From assembly GCA_900542445.1 (NCBI GenBank), contig UQNN01000005.1, positions 1-64,000 of the forward strand: a DNA stretch of 64,000 bases, given 5' to 3'. Below are positions 1 through 8,423 of this stretch, in pieces; the stretch's first letter is position 1; every line of letters starts with the position of its first letter. The DNA comes from an uncultured Eubacteriales bacterium. GTDB taxonomy: Bacteria; Bacillota; Clostridia; Christensenellales; Aristaeellaceae. The notes under the pieces were generated by a model that searched no databases, was not told the origin of the DNA, and was given only the letters and a program-made list of their open reading frames with translations. The position numbers and the translations under genes were made by a program.

Positions 1-77
1 TCGGCAAAATCGACTGACCTTTCTTTTTTACCCAACAATATCTTTAATTAAGGGAGACGGGCGCGGCCTGCCCGGAT

Positions 78-1013
78 GTGACGCTGCTGTGTCCGCTGGC
101 CAGAGCGCTGCATACGAATGTCAACGCGCTGCTGGCGTTTGAGCAGACGATGACGCGCGAGCAGTTGACGGCGTTTTCGGAAGCGTTTGTTCAACTCGTG
201 CGCGGGGGCAGACGACAGACCGCGCTGGAGGATATGGAACGCCTGTTGGCGGAATATCCGGGCGATACGGCGCTCCGACTGAACTGCGCGGCGCTGATGA
301 ACGTGGTGGAAGTGAGCTTTCCGGACGAAAGCGAGACGATCAAGGCAGCTTGGCGCGAAAAACGGCGCGCGCTGTACGAAGAGGCAGCGCTTTCTGAGGA
401 GGCCGATCAAAGGGAAAGCGCGGTCTGTGCTCTGGCGGCGATGGATTTATCGGAAGATAAGCTCGAAGCGGCGCAAAGGCGGCTGGACAGCCTGCCGGAA
501 CACAGCGAAGATACGACCCTGCTGCGCGTGCAGCTTTTGAAAAAACGCGGCGAGATGGATCGGGCGCTGGAGGTCACACAGAAGCAGCTCTACCGTGCCG
601 TTGCCAAGACGCTTGAGCGGCTGACGCTGCTGATGGACGTGCAGACGGACGCGCGCGACGCTTTGCGGACGGCGCAGATTTATCGGCAGGCGGAGGCGAT
701 TTTTTCCGTGGGCGGAGGCATGAGCTGCGGGCTGATGATGCAGCAGTATCTGAAACTCGGAGACACGGAAAAGGCGCTGGATTGCCTGAAACAAATGGTG
801 GAAGCCGCCGTCGGCCCGGCGATGACGCCGAATCCGGCGTTGTTTTACCCGACGCTTGCGCCGAAGAAATCGGCGAACCAAACGCCGCGGGAACTGCGCG
901 TCATGCTTCTGCGCGGTCTGCGGGAGGATGAAGCCTTTACGGATTTGCGCGATACGCAGGCATATCGGGAAGCGGCTGCCCGGCTGGAAGAGAGCTTGCA
1001 GAAAGAGAATTGA
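78..1013 (+). CDS. 5'-truncated HTH (XRE)/TPR-like regulator
   Basis: The first readable residues (PDVTLLCPLARAL...NVNALL) match the last helices of an XRE/Cro DNA-binding domain, where a W-E-x-G turn normally precedes a P-D-x-x-L-L segment. Reading upstream in frame gives only R-E-T-G-A-A-C before a TAA stop at 45-47, so the first three helices and the start codon are missing. The remaining roughly 280 residues are helical and Leu/Ala-rich with TPR-like character, as in cytosolic HTH-TPR regulators of Firmicutes. The first 50 bases are AT-rich and unlike the rest of the gene, suggesting a junction near base 50. The nominal start is a GTG inside the HTH remnant with no ribosome site. Probably non-functional, or cut by a rearrangement or assembly edge. 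Confidence 0.6.
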   Translation: MTLLCPLARALHTNVNALLAFEQTMTREQLTAFSEAFVQLVRGGRRQTALEDMERLLAEYPGDTALRLNCAALMNVVEVSFPDESETIKAAWREKRRALYEEAALSEEADQRESAVCALAAMDLSEDKLEAAQRRLDSLPEHSEDTTLLRVQLLKKRGEMDRALEVTQKQLYRAVAKTLERLTLLMDVQTDARDALRTAQIYRQAEAIFSVGGGMSCGLMMQQYLKLGDTEKALDCLKQMVEAAVGPAMTPNPALFYPTLAPKKSANQTPRELRVMLLRGLREDEAFTDLRDTQAYREAAARLEESLQKEN

Positions 1014-1043
1014 AAATGCGGCAAAACAGGCGGAAGCAGCCTA

Positions 1044-1070
1044 GCGGCGGGTTGTTTGCCCGCCTGTTTT
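1044..1070 (+). terminator. Terminator after the HTH/TPR gene
   Basis: Stem GGCGGG (1046-1051) pairs with CCCGCC (1059-1064), followed by TGTTTT. A larger pairing CAAAACAGGCGG / CCGCCTGTTTTG (from 1022 to 1070) encloses it. The -35 box of the next promoter lies in the loop. Confidence 0.6.
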
Positions 1071-1286
1071 GTGCTATACTGTTTTACGAAAAAGTCTTGC
1101 CTGATTTGCGTTTGAATCAGCTTGTACAGAGTCAGGTAACGCTTCGCTCCCTGACTTCCAGGGTATATCGCTTCGCGCTCAGGTTACGCTGGGAGCGTTG
1201 TCCTCAGACCCCTTCTTCGCTTCACGGCGGCTTTAAGCGGGTTTTATCTCAATTCCAAAGAGGAAAAAATCCGGAAAGGAACAACT
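1052..1286 (+). promoter_or_regulatory. Promoter and structured ~200-nt leader of the AEC transporter
   Basis: TTGTTT (1052-1057), 17-nt spacer, TATACT (1075-1080) with an upstream TG (extended -10). Transcription would start near 1087, leaving a leader of about 200 nt. It holds a hairpin CTGATT/AATCAG (1101-1120), GTCAGG/CCTGAC (1131-1155) and competing pairings (CCCTG/CAGGG around 1150-1164; GTAAC at 1136 with GTTAC near 1185). The competing stems resemble a switch, but I do not recognise a known riboswitch class. Confidence 0.5.
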
Positions 1287-2258
1287 ATGGACAGTTTTGT
1301 TTTCGCCCTCAACACGACCATGCCGGTTTTTTTGGTCATTTTACTGGGCTGGTTTCTACGCCGTGTCGGCATCCTGAACGAAGGATTCTGCAAGCCTGCC
1401 GATCAATACGTATTCAAATGCGCGCTTCCGGTCAGCTTGTTTCTCTCCATCGCGAAGATGGATGTATACAGCGATTTTGACCCGGCTTTCTGCCTGTTTT
1501 GCTTCACGGTGACGGCGGTTGTATTCCTCGGCGTATGGGCGCTGACCAGTCGGCTGATGAAGGATAAGGCGCTGATCGGCGAATTTAGTCAGGCGGCGGT
1601 GCGTTCCAGCGCGGCAATTCTCGGCGTGGCTTTGAGCACGAACATCTATGGAGACGCGGGCATGGTGCCGATGATGGTGCTTTCTGCCGTGCCGTTTTTC
1701 AACGTGTATGCGGTGCTGATCCTGCAGTTTTCGCCGCATGTGGATGAGAACGGCCGCCTGATTGCGCCCGAAAGGGATGGCGGCGCGGCGGTTAAGCGCG
1801 CGCTTTGCAACGTGGCAAAAAACCCGATCATCCTCGGCATTCTGCTGGGCGTGCCGTTTTCGCTGCTGCGCGTAAAACTGCCGACGATTCTTTCCTCGAC
1901 GCTCAATACCATTGGCGGCACGGCGACGCCCGTCGCGCTGCTGGCGGTTGGCGCGTCTTTCTCCAGTGGGGAAGCGGCCAAATGTGTGAAGCCCGCGCTG
2001 CTGGCGACGGCCATCAAGTTGTTTATTCTTCCGGCGGTTTTTCTGCCCATCGCGGCGATGATGGGCTTCACGGGCAGCGCGATGATCGCCATTTTGATCA
2101 TGGTCGGTTCGCCGACGACGGTTTCCTGCTATGTGATGGCGAAAAACATGGGATACAAAGGCGTGTTGACCAGCAGCGTGGTCATGCTGGCGACGGTGCT
2201 TTCCTCTGTATCGCTGACGCTGTGGATTTTCCTGCTGCGGCTGTTCGGGCTGCTGTAA
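1287..2258 (+). CDS. AEC family transporter (auxin efflux carrier-like)
   Basis: A 323-residue integral membrane protein with about ten hydrophobic segments. The order is typical of the AEC family of bile/arsenite/riboflavin-type transporters: an N-terminal P-V-F-L-V-I-L-L-G-W helix, a central hydrophilic loop near residues 150-170 (HVDENGRLIAPERDG), and a second half that repeats the first. In bacteria these proteins usually move organic acids such as malate, or amino-acid derivatives, across the cytoplasmic membrane; the substrate here cannot be read. The ATG follows GGAAAGGAACAACT, a usable ribosome site. It appears monocistronic, with its own promoter and a long structured leader upstream. 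Confidence 0.85.
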   Translation: MDSFVFALNTTMPVFLVILLGWFLRRVGILNEGFCKPADQYVFKCALPVSLFLSIAKMDVYSDFDPAFCLFCFTVTAVVFLGVWALTSRLMKDKALIGEFSQAAVRSSAAILGVALSTNIYGDAGMVPMMVLSAVPFFNVYAVLILQFSPHVDENGRLIAPERDGGAAVKRALCNVAKNPIILGILLGVPFSLLRVKLPTILSSTLNTIGGTATPVALLAVGASFSSGEAAKCVKPALLATAIKLFILPAVFLPIAAMMGFTGSAMIAILIMVGSPTTVSCYVMAKNMGYKGVLTSSVVMLATVLSSVSLTLWIFLLRLFGLL

Positions 2259-2281
2259 CGGCGTGAAAACTGTCAAATGGC

Positions 2282-2310
2282 TTGCAAGTATTATCGAAAT
2301 TTGATAAAAT
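2282..2310 (+). promoter_or_regulatory. Sigma-A-type promoter for the flavin reductase
   Basis: TTGCAA (2282-2287), 17-nt spacer, TAAAAT (2305-2310), about 48 bases before the ATG. Confidence 0.7.
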
Positions 2311-2358
2311 GAATTTCAGAGCCGCGAAAGACGGCAAATCGACAGGAGGAACAAAGCG

Positions 2359-4533
2359 ATGAGGTTATCCAGACGCGATTTTCTGAAAAAGTCTGTAGCA
2401 GGCGCCATCGGCGTTGCTGCCGCGGGCGTTGTCGGCATTCCGGCTATGGCGGAAGAAGAAAAAGAGGCCCTTTATATTCCGGGTACGTATTCCGCGACGG
2501 CCAAAGGCTATGAGAGCGACGTGAAGGTGACGATGACCTTCACGGAGAGCAAAATCACGGAAGTGGTTGTGGATGCTTCCGGCGAAACGGCGGGCATTGG
2601 CAGCAAGGCTGCGGAAGAGATGCCGCAGCTGATTCTGGATGCGCAGAGCGTGGACGTTGTGACCAGCGCGACGGCCTCTTATACCAAGGATGCGATCCAG
2701 AAGGCGGCGCAGGACTGCGTGAATCAGGCGCTGATCATCAAGCCCGAAGCGGCGCAGGTCGGCTTGCAGTTTGAAACCAACGAGTTCGGCAATCCGCTTT
2801 GGCTGACGAAAGACCTGGGCATGTTCAAATGGCGCGAAAAACCGGCCGAGCCAACCGAGTTTGTGGCGACGGAGAGCGCCGACGTGATCGTCATCGGCGG
2901 CGGTCTTTCCGGCATTTGTGCAGCCCGCCGCGCGGTGGAGCTGGGCAACAGCGTGATCGTCATTGAAAACGACGCGAATTATGACATTCACGGCTTCCAG
3001 TGCGCAGCACTGAACCCTGACTTGTTCCGCCGCGAGGTCGAAAAGAACGGCGAGAAGTGGGAAGATTACAAGGTGGACGAGCTGGACTTCGTGCGCAACT
3101 ACATGAACATGCACAACAACCGCTGCAACTTTGACATCGTGAAGCTGTGGGCGGCGCAGTCCGGCAAGGCGTTTGACTGGTATGAAGAACTGATGCCGGA
3201 GCAGGGCGACGACGGCAACACGAATTACCGCAGCATGATCTATTACCCGCGCCCGGAGGGATATGACTTCACCCAGAAGGATCACAAGTATAAGACGTAT
3301 ATCGGCACGGTGGATTTCACGTATCAGTCCTTTGCGGAAGCGGGCTATCGCCAGGTGCAGTTCATCGAGGAAAACGGCGGCAAGTTCAATTATAACGAGC
3401 GCGGCTACATGCTCACCAAGGATGGAAACGGCAAGATCAACGGCGTCATTTCCAAGCTGACGGATGCTGACGGCAACGTGACCTACAAGAAATATGAAGC
3501 GGCGAAGGGCGTCATCGTTTCGACCGGCTATCATGGCCGCGCACAGGATATGATGATGGAGATCGGCGTGGAAGAAGCCATGTATACCCTGCGCAACGGC
3601 GAAGAGTTCCCGGCATCCTCCGGTTTCGGCGGCTCCGGCGACGGCCACCGCATGCTCGTCTGGGAAGGCGCGGACATCGAGCCGTTCCGTCAGGCGGATG
3701 GCTGCGTGCTTTCGCTGCTGGATCCGGCCGCAGGCCTTGCACTGAACACCAACGGCAAGCGTTTCCACAATGAAGATGACCAGTGCTGGACGCTCGGCCT
3801 TGAGCTGCGCTGGCAGCCGGGCCGCCGCCAGTGGAAGATTTACGACAAAAACTGGCGCAAGTGCCTGGATACGCAGAATTTCTCCCACATGGCGATCGAT
3901 CCGCTCAATAAGACGCCGTGGACGATGCCGGGCACGCTCAACAACGAGCATGCCGCACCGTATACCAATGGCACCAAGATGAAGGCAGACGGCACGCCGT
4001 GCGACGGCACCGAGTTCTATCTGGATATTCTCGGCAAGGAGCTGGAAGCCGGCGTGGGCGATCCGAACGGCATCAGCATCGGCAGCTACTGGAGCTGGCC
4101 GGGCGATATCCGCTACGGCGCCAATACGCTGGAAGAACTGGCAAAGATGGTTTATCCGGATGACGAGCAGGCGCAGGCCAATATGCTCGCGGAGATCAAG
4201 GAATACAACGAGATGTGCGCCAAGGGCGAGGATACCCGCTATGGCAAGGCGGCGACCATGCTCTATCCGATCGAAGAAGGCCCGTTCTATGCCTTCTCCG
4301 CGGCGGCGAGCGACGTGGGCCGCATGGGACAGGAAGGCATCATCACCAACGATCGTCTCCAGCCGGTGATTCCGTCCACAGGCAAGCCGATTGAGGGCGT
4401 GTATCTGGCGGGCGTGATTGTCGGTGGCCGTCATGCAAACAGCTACATGACCCCGATGGGCGGCATGAACCACGGCTTTGACGTGACCTTTGGCAAGTGC
4501 GCAGCGGAATTCCTGACGGAAGATAATCAGTAA
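2359..4533 (+). CDS. Tat-exported FMN-binding / FAD-dependent reductase (flavocytochrome c family)
   Basis: 724 residues. The N-terminus carries a twin-arginine signal (SRRDFLKK, residues 4-11) and a hydrophobic stretch ending A-M-A near residue 31, so export as a folded flavoprotein is likely. Residues about 45-125 are an FMN_bind domain with D-V-V-T-S-A-T, where ApbE-type enzymes attach FMN to the Thr. From about residue 168 a Rossmann FAD domain (VIVIGGGLSGICAARRA) runs to the C-terminal flavin motif GVYLAGVIVGG...TPMGGMNHG. The family includes fumarate, urocanate and other enoate reductases serving as anaerobic terminal reductases; there is no heme domain and the acceptor cannot be told. 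Strong AGGAGG site, own promoter and terminator. Confidence 0.85.
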   Translation: MRLSRRDFLKKSVAGAIGVAAAGVVGIPAMAEEEKEALYIPGTYSATAKGYESDVKVTMTFTESKITEVVVDASGETAGIGSKAAEEMPQLILDAQSVDVVTSATASYTKDAIQKAAQDCVNQALIIKPEAAQVGLQFETNEFGNPLWLTKDLGMFKWREKPAEPTEFVATESADVIVIGGGLSGICAARRAVELGNSVIVIENDANYDIHGFQCAALNPDLFRREVEKNGEKWEDYKVDELDFVRNYMNMHNNRCNFDIVKLWAAQSGKAFDWYEELMPEQGDDGNTNYRSMIYYPRPEGYDFTQKDHKYKTYIGTVDFTYQSFAEAGYRQVQFIEENGGKFNYNERGYMLTKDGNGKINGVISKLTDADGNVTYKKYEAAKGVIVSTGYHGRAQDMMMEIGVEEAMYTLRNGEEFPASSGFGGSGDGHRMLVWEGADIEPFRQADGCVLSLLDPAAGLALNTNGKRFHNEDDQCWTLGLELRWQPGRRQWKIYDKNWRKCLDTQNFSHMAIDPLNKTPWTMPGTLNNEHAAPYTNGTKMKADGTPCDGTEFYLDILGKELEAGVGDPNGISIGSYWSWPGDIRYGANTLEELAKMVYPDDEQAQANMLAEIKEYNEMCAKGEDTRYGKAATMLYPIEEGPFYAFSAAASDVGRMGQEGIITNDRLQPVIPSTGKPIEGVYLAGVIVGGRHANSYMTPMGGMNHGFDVTFGKCAAEFLTEDNQ

Positions 4534-4539
4534 TCAAAC

Positions 4540-4584
4540 GGATTATCCCCTTCCACGACAGGAGGGGGATAATCCTTCTTTTTA
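4540..4584 (+). terminator. Rho-independent terminator
   Basis: GGATTATCCCC (4540-4550) pairs perfectly with GGGGATAATCC (4565-4575), followed by TTCTTTTT. It isolates the flavin reductase from the next two genes. Confidence 0.85.
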
Positions 4585-4661
4585 ACAAAAAAGCGTCAGG
4601 CAGAGGCGCATGCGCCGGTATGGGCCAGACGGATGCAGCTTGAAATTTCACTTTAAGGGGG

Positions 4662-5531
4662 ATGAAGACGACGGATACCATCGCATTGCGGGTGTGCCTG
4701 CCCTTTTCATGGTGGAGAACGCGCGACGCGGAAACGCAGATGACGTTGATTAAGCCGGAGAAAAACGGCGTTCCGGCGTATGCGGCGGCGCTCTGCCGGG
4801 AAATCGAAAGCCTGGGAAGGGACATGCAGGAATACCGGGTGGATACCCTCTGGTTTGACGGCGGTTATATGGGCCTGTTCATGCCGGAGCAGCTGGAAGC
4901 CATTTTGGCGGCGGCGCATCGCTCGTTCCATCTGACGGAGGATGTGCAGATCAGCGGAACGGTTTTTCCGGGATCGCTGGATCTGGCGATGATTTCCTGC
5001 TATCGGAATCACCGAATCGGGCCGCTGATGTTTGAGATGCCGTCGCTGATGATGCGCGAGTGTGAACAGCTGCATCTGCCCAATGCGCTTCAGGCACTGG
5101 ATCATTCGCTGTATGTGATGCAGAGCTTTCAGGAGAGCGATTATGGCTTGCAGATTGCAATGGGCATTCCGGGGCGCGATGCAGGCGTCTGGCGGCACAT
5201 CGTCAGCGAAGCCCTTCGATGCAGCCCGGCGCACATTGCGTTCTTTTCGCTGAATCCGGAAATGGATGAAGGCGAGGGCTTTCAGCTTGCTCAAACGCTG
5301 CTGCACAAGGCCGGATATCGGCAGATTGCGCCGCGGCTGTTGACCAGAGCACAGCAGGAACCGCGCTATGCGGAGGTGCTGCGTGGTGAAAAGCCGACGG
5401 CGTCTGTCGGCCTGGGCGCGGTTTCAGATGTCGATGGTTTTGTCACGCGCAACACCCAGAACATGAAAACATATTTGCAGCAAAGCGCGGACTATCGAAA
5501 TCTGTTGGTTTCAGTCGAGGAAAAACCATGA
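4662..5531 (+). CDS. HemW/HemN-like protein lacking the radical-SAM cysteines
   Basis: The 289 residues follow the layout of HemW/coproporphyrinogen dehydrogenase-type proteins: an N-terminal strand ending L-P-F (normally H-I-P-F-C), a Y-x-x-x-L-x-x-E-I helix, V-D-T-L-W-F-D-G-G (normally V-x-T-I-Y-x-G-G-G-T-P), an L-x-x-x-H-x-x-F-x-L segment, a V-F-P-G-S-L-D motif (normally E-x-N-P-x-x-x), and a C-terminal GLGAVSDVDGFVTRN matching the family's G-I-G-x-G-A-H element. The CxxxCxxC that binds the [4Fe-4S] cluster is replaced by S-W-W-R-T-R-D, so SAM chemistry is not expected. The ATG has AGGGGG immediately before it, closer than usual. It overlaps the next gene by four bases (ATGA), implying coupled translation. 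Function unknown. Confidence 0.6.
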   Translation: MKTTDTIALRVCLPFSWWRTRDAETQMTLIKPEKNGVPAYAAALCREIESLGRDMQEYRVDTLWFDGGYMGLFMPEQLEAILAAAHRSFHLTEDVQISGTVFPGSLDLAMISCYRNHRIGPLMFEMPSLMMRECEQLHLPNALQALDHSLYVMQSFQESDYGLQIAMGIPGRDAGVWRHIVSEALRCSPAHIAFFSLNPEMDEGEGFQLAQTLLHKAGYRQIAPRLLTRAQQEPRYAEVLRGEKPTASVGLGAVSDVDGFVTRNTQNMKTYLQQSADYRNLLVSVEEKP

Positions 5532-5758
5532 AAAGCTATTTAATTCAGGATACCACCCGCGAAGAGCGGGAGAAAATTGTGGCCGAATCCATCGGCAGCG
5601 TGGAGGCGGCATGCGACGGCTGCGCGCCGGGGGTGGCCGAGATGTATCAGGCGTATATCGACGGGGAAAAGGAGCTGCGCGAGATCAATCGAGAATATGT
5701 CGCGTGCTACGTTTCAGGCCGTGAGGGGCCGACAAGAAGCGAGTGCGGCATGTTTTGA
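5528..5758 (+). CDS. Small Cys-rich protein coupled to the HemW-like gene
   Basis: 76 residues, acidic and helical, with a C-D-G-C pair near residues 29-32, a further Cys in V-A-C-Y-V-S-G and one near the C-terminus (S-E-C-G-M-F). There is no signal peptide or membrane segment. The ATG overlaps the previous stop (ATGA), so the two proteins are probably made in fixed ratio and may interact. The Cys pattern could bind a metal or support thiol chemistry, which is inference. I do not recognise the family well enough to name a function. No T-rich terminator follows before the pckA promoter. Confidence 0.6.
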   Translation: MKSYLIQDTTREEREKIVAESIGSVEAACDGCAPGVAEMYQAYIDGEKELREINREYVACYVSGREGPTRSECGMF

Positions 5759-5819
5759 AAGGCGCGACTGACCTTTGTGCAAAAAATGTCAGTGGTGGAA
5801 GAAATCTACGAAAAAAGCA

Positions 5820-5848
5820 TTGATTTTTTCCCAGCGTTGCGATATGAT
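5820..5848 (+). promoter_or_regulatory. pckA promoter
   Basis: TTGATT (5820-5825), 17-nt spacer, TATGAT (5843-5848). The untranslated leader would be about 95 nt and includes a small CTGTC/GACAG hairpin just before the ribosome site AAAGGAG. Confidence 0.65.
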
Positions 5849-5948
5849 ATAGATGCTATCATGTGGGTAGTAGGGCTTGTGTATGGGCAGGCTCTCAATG
5901 CGGCTTTCTGTCATAGCCGACAGTATATAAAAAGGAGTTGCATCAAAG

Positions 5949-7553
5949 ATGGCTAACATCGATCTTACGCAGTATGGGATCACCGGGACGACTGAGGTCG
6001 TCTACAATCCGTCCTACGAAATGCTCTTCGAGGAGGAGACCAAGCCGGGTCTGGAGGGCTATGAAAAGGGACAGGTCAGCGAGCTGGGCGCGGTCAACGT
6101 CATGACCGGCATTTACACCGGCCGCTCCCCGAAAGACAAGTTCATCGTCATGGACGATACCTCCAAGGATACCGTGTGGTGGACCTCCGACGAGTACAAG
6201 AACGACAACCATCCCGCCTCTCAGGAAGCGTGGGCGGCGCTCAAGGAGATCGCCAAGAAGGAGCTCTCCAATAAGCGTCTGTTCGTCGTGGATGCGTTCT
6301 GCGGCGCGAACAAGGACACCCGTATGGCCATCCGCTTCATCGTGGAGGTTGCCTGGCAGGCTCATTTCGTGACCAACATGTTCATCAAGCCGACCGAGGA
6401 AGAGCTGAAGAACTTCAAGCCGGACTTCGTCGTCTACAACGCCTCCAAGGCGAAGGTGGAGAATTATAAGGAACTCGGCCTCAACTCCGAGACCGCCGTG
6501 GCCTTCAACCTCACTACCCGCGAGCAGGTGATCGTCAACACCTGGTACGGCGGCGAGATGAAGAAGGGCATGTTCTCCATGATGAACTACTTCCTGCCGC
6601 TCAAGGGCATGGCTTCCATGCACTGCTCCGCCAACACGGACATGAACGGCGAGAACACCGCGATTTTCTTCGGTCTTTCCGGCACCGGCAAGACCACACT
6701 GTCTACCGACCCGAAGCGCCTGCTCATCGGCGACGACGAGCACGGCTGGGACGACAACGGCGTGTTCAACTTCGAGGGCGGCTGCTACGCGAAGGTCATC
6801 AACCTCGATAAGGATTCCGAGCCGGACATCTACAACGCCATCAAGCGCAATGCTCTGCTCGAAAACGTGACCCTCGACGAGAACGGCAAGATCGATTTCG
6901 CCGATAAGTCCGTGACCGAGAACACCCGCGTTTCCTACCCGATCGACCATATTCAGAACATCGTGCGCCCGATCTCTTCCGCTCCGGCTGCGAAGAACGT
7001 CATCTTCCTGTCCGCGGATGCGTTCGGCGTGCTGCCGCCGGTTTCCGTGCTGACCCCGGAGCAGACCAAGTATTACTTCCTCTCCGGCTTCACCGCCAAG
7101 CTGGCCGGCACGGAGCGCGGCATCACTGAGCCGACTCCGACCTTCTCCGCGTGCTTCGGCCAGGCGTTCCTGGAGCTGCATCCGACCAAGTATGCTGAGG
7201 AACTGGTGAAGAAGATGGAAAAGAGTGGCGCGAAGGCCTATTTGGTCAACACCGGCTGGAACGGCACCGGCAAGCGTATCTCCATCAAGGATACCCGCGG
7301 CATCATCGACGCGATCCTCGACGGCTCCATCCTCAAGGCGCCGACCAAGAAGATCCCGCACTTTGACTTCGAGGTGCCGACCGAGCTGCCGGGCGTCGAT
7401 CCCGCTATTCTCGATCCGCGCGACACCTACGCCGATCCTTCCGAATGGGAGAAGAAGGCGCAGGATCTGGCTTCCCGCTTCATCAAGAACTTCGCCAAGT
7501 ACGAAGGCAATGAGGCGGGCAAGAAGCTGGTCGAGGCTGGCCCGAAGCTGTAA
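5949..7553 (+). CDS. pckA: Phosphoenolpyruvate carboxykinase (ATP)
   Basis: 534 residues, full length for the ATP-dependent family. The enzyme interconverts oxaloacetate + ATP and PEP + CO2 + ADP in the cytosol; in gut anaerobes it often runs toward oxaloacetate to feed succinate or propionate formation. The kinase loop GLSGTGKTT lies near residue 245, followed by the metal site IGDDEHGWDD and FEGGCYAK. Y-T-G-R-S-P-K-D-K near residue 56 is the substrate-binding segment, and R-G-I-T-E-P-T-P near residue 390 contacts nucleotide. Ribosome site AAAAGGAG precedes the ATG. It is a single gene with its own promoter and terminator. Codon use is strongly biased to C/G-ending codons, consistent with high expression. 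Confidence 0.97.
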   Translation: MANIDLTQYGITGTTEVVYNPSYEMLFEEETKPGLEGYEKGQVSELGAVNVMTGIYTGRSPKDKFIVMDDTSKDTVWWTSDEYKNDNHPASQEAWAALKEIAKKELSNKRLFVVDAFCGANKDTRMAIRFIVEVAWQAHFVTNMFIKPTEEELKNFKPDFVVYNASKAKVENYKELGLNSETAVAFNLTTREQVIVNTWYGGEMKKGMFSMMNYFLPLKGMASMHCSANTDMNGENTAIFFGLSGTGKTTLSTDPKRLLIGDDEHGWDDNGVFNFEGGCYAKVINLDKDSEPDIYNAIKRNALLENVTLDENGKIDFADKSVTENTRVSYPIDHIQNIVRPISSAPAAKNVIFLSADAFGVLPPVSVLTPEQTKYYFLSGFTAKLAGTERGITEPTPTFSACFGQAFLELHPTKYAEELVKKMEKSGAKAYLVNTGWNGTGKRISIKDTRGIIDAILDGSILKAPTKKIPHFDFEVPTELPGVDPAILDPRDTYADPSEWEKKAQDLASRFIKNFAKYEGNEAGKKLVEAGPKL

Positions 7554-7573
7554 GCTGATTACCGCATACCCAC

Positions 7574-7601
7574 AGGGCGCTCCGAAAGGGGCGTCCTTTT
7601 T
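7574..7601 (+). terminator. pckA terminator
   Basis: Ten-bp stem AGGGCGCTCC / GGGGCGTCCT closed by a GAAA tetraloop, followed by TTTTT. Confidence 0.85.
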
Positions 7602-7673
7602 GCGTCCAACATCGGTTATTTTGCTTGCTAAAATATAAAGAAAATAAAACTGAAAAAATATGTTGAAAACCTC

Positions 7674-7701
7674 TTGACAGCCATGCAAAATGGACTATAA
7701 T
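7674..7701 (+). promoter_or_regulatory. hsp20 promoter with downstream inverted repeat
   Basis: TTGACA (7674-7679), 16-nt spacer, TATAAT (7696-7701). An imperfect inverted repeat lies at 7708-7727, at the likely start of transcription, and could be an operator. I see no CIRCE element. The leader of about 108 nt contains two small hairpins (AAGGT/ACCTT near 7747-7766, CTGG/CCAG near 7772-7787). Confidence 0.75.
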
Positions 7702-7816
7702 GATGGTGTCGTTCGGGAACGGACGACAAAAACACGACCCGCAAAAAGGTTCAACGTGCGACCTTACATGACTGGCAGTGTTACCAGCGGTGCAAGGCTA
7801 ATGATTGGAGGTCTGC

Positions 7817-8275
7817 ATGATGAGCACTTATCTTCCTACTGTTTTCGGTGAAAACCTGATGGACGCTTTTGATGATTTCGACCTGTTCCGCGGCTTTGGC
7901 AACATGGATCGCGCTTTGTACGGCAAGCACGCGCAGAACGTGATGAAGACGGATGTCAAGGAAACGGATGACGGCTATGAGGTGGACGTCGATCTGCCGG
8001 GCTTCAAGAAGGACGAAATTCATCTGGAGCTGAAGGACGGTTATCTGACCATCTCCGCGGAGAAATCTTTGGAGAAGGACAAGGAAAACAAACAGGGCAA
8101 GATGCTCCGTCAGGAGCGTTATTCGGGCGTGATGCAGCGCAGCTTCTACGTCGGTGAGCATTTGACGGAGGAGGACGTGAAAGCCTCGTATGAGAACGGC
8201 GTCCTGCACATCAAATTCCCGAAGAAAGAGGCGCTGAAAGCCCCTGAGAAGAAGACCATTCTGATTGAGGGCTAA
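7817..8275 (+). CDS. Hsp20/alpha-crystallin small heat-shock protein
   Basis: 152 residues from the ATG at 7817 (or 151 from the adjacent ATG at 7820); GGAGG at 7807-7811 supports these starts. A short N-terminal arm (FGENLMDAFDDFDLF) precedes the alpha-crystallin domain from about residue 40: V-K-E-T-D-D-G-Y-E-V-D-V-D-L-P-G-F, then D-G-Y-L-T-I-S-A, then the conserved A-x-x-x-N-G-V-L variant A-S-Y-E-N-G-V-L. Small heat-shock proteins are ATP-independent holdases that keep unfolding proteins soluble until Hsp70/ClpB act. A typical C-terminal I-x-I anchor may be I-L-I near the end. Monocistronic, between a strong promoter and a strong terminator. Confidence 0.95.
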   Translation: MMSTYLPTVFGENLMDAFDDFDLFRGFGNMDRALYGKHAQNVMKTDVKETDDGYEVDVDLPGFKKDEIHLELKDGYLTISAEKSLEKDKENKQGKMLRQERYSGVMQRSFYVGEHLTEEDVKASYENGVLHIKFPKKEALKAPEKKTILIEG

Positions 8276-8281
8276 CACCAG

Positions 8282-8313
8282 CACCCTGTCGGTACACCCG
8301 ACAGGGTGTTTTT
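8282..8313 (+). terminator. hsp20 terminator
   Basis: Perfect 11-bp stem CACCCTGTCGG / CCGACAGGGTG with loop TACAC, followed by TTTTT. Confidence 0.92.
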
Positions 8314-8423
8314 CTATGTTTAAACGGCGATACGATCTGAGCGCGGGGAAGAGGCCGATTGGCGGATTTGAAACCGGGAAACCGCAATTTCAGGCATGAA
8401 ACGGGATGAGTCAGCGTTTTTCA

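Noticed and set aside
2365..4473. A 702-codon minus-strand open frame opposite the flavin reductase
   Set aside because: It shows no ribosome site or family motif and is the mirror of a well-supported flavoprotein; GC-rich coding DNA often leaves the opposite frame open.
11..5776. A shared 12-mer CGACTGACCTTT at 11-22 and 5765-5776
   Set aside because: The match does not extend, and a single 12-base identity in 64 kb can occur by chance; no element boundary is supported.
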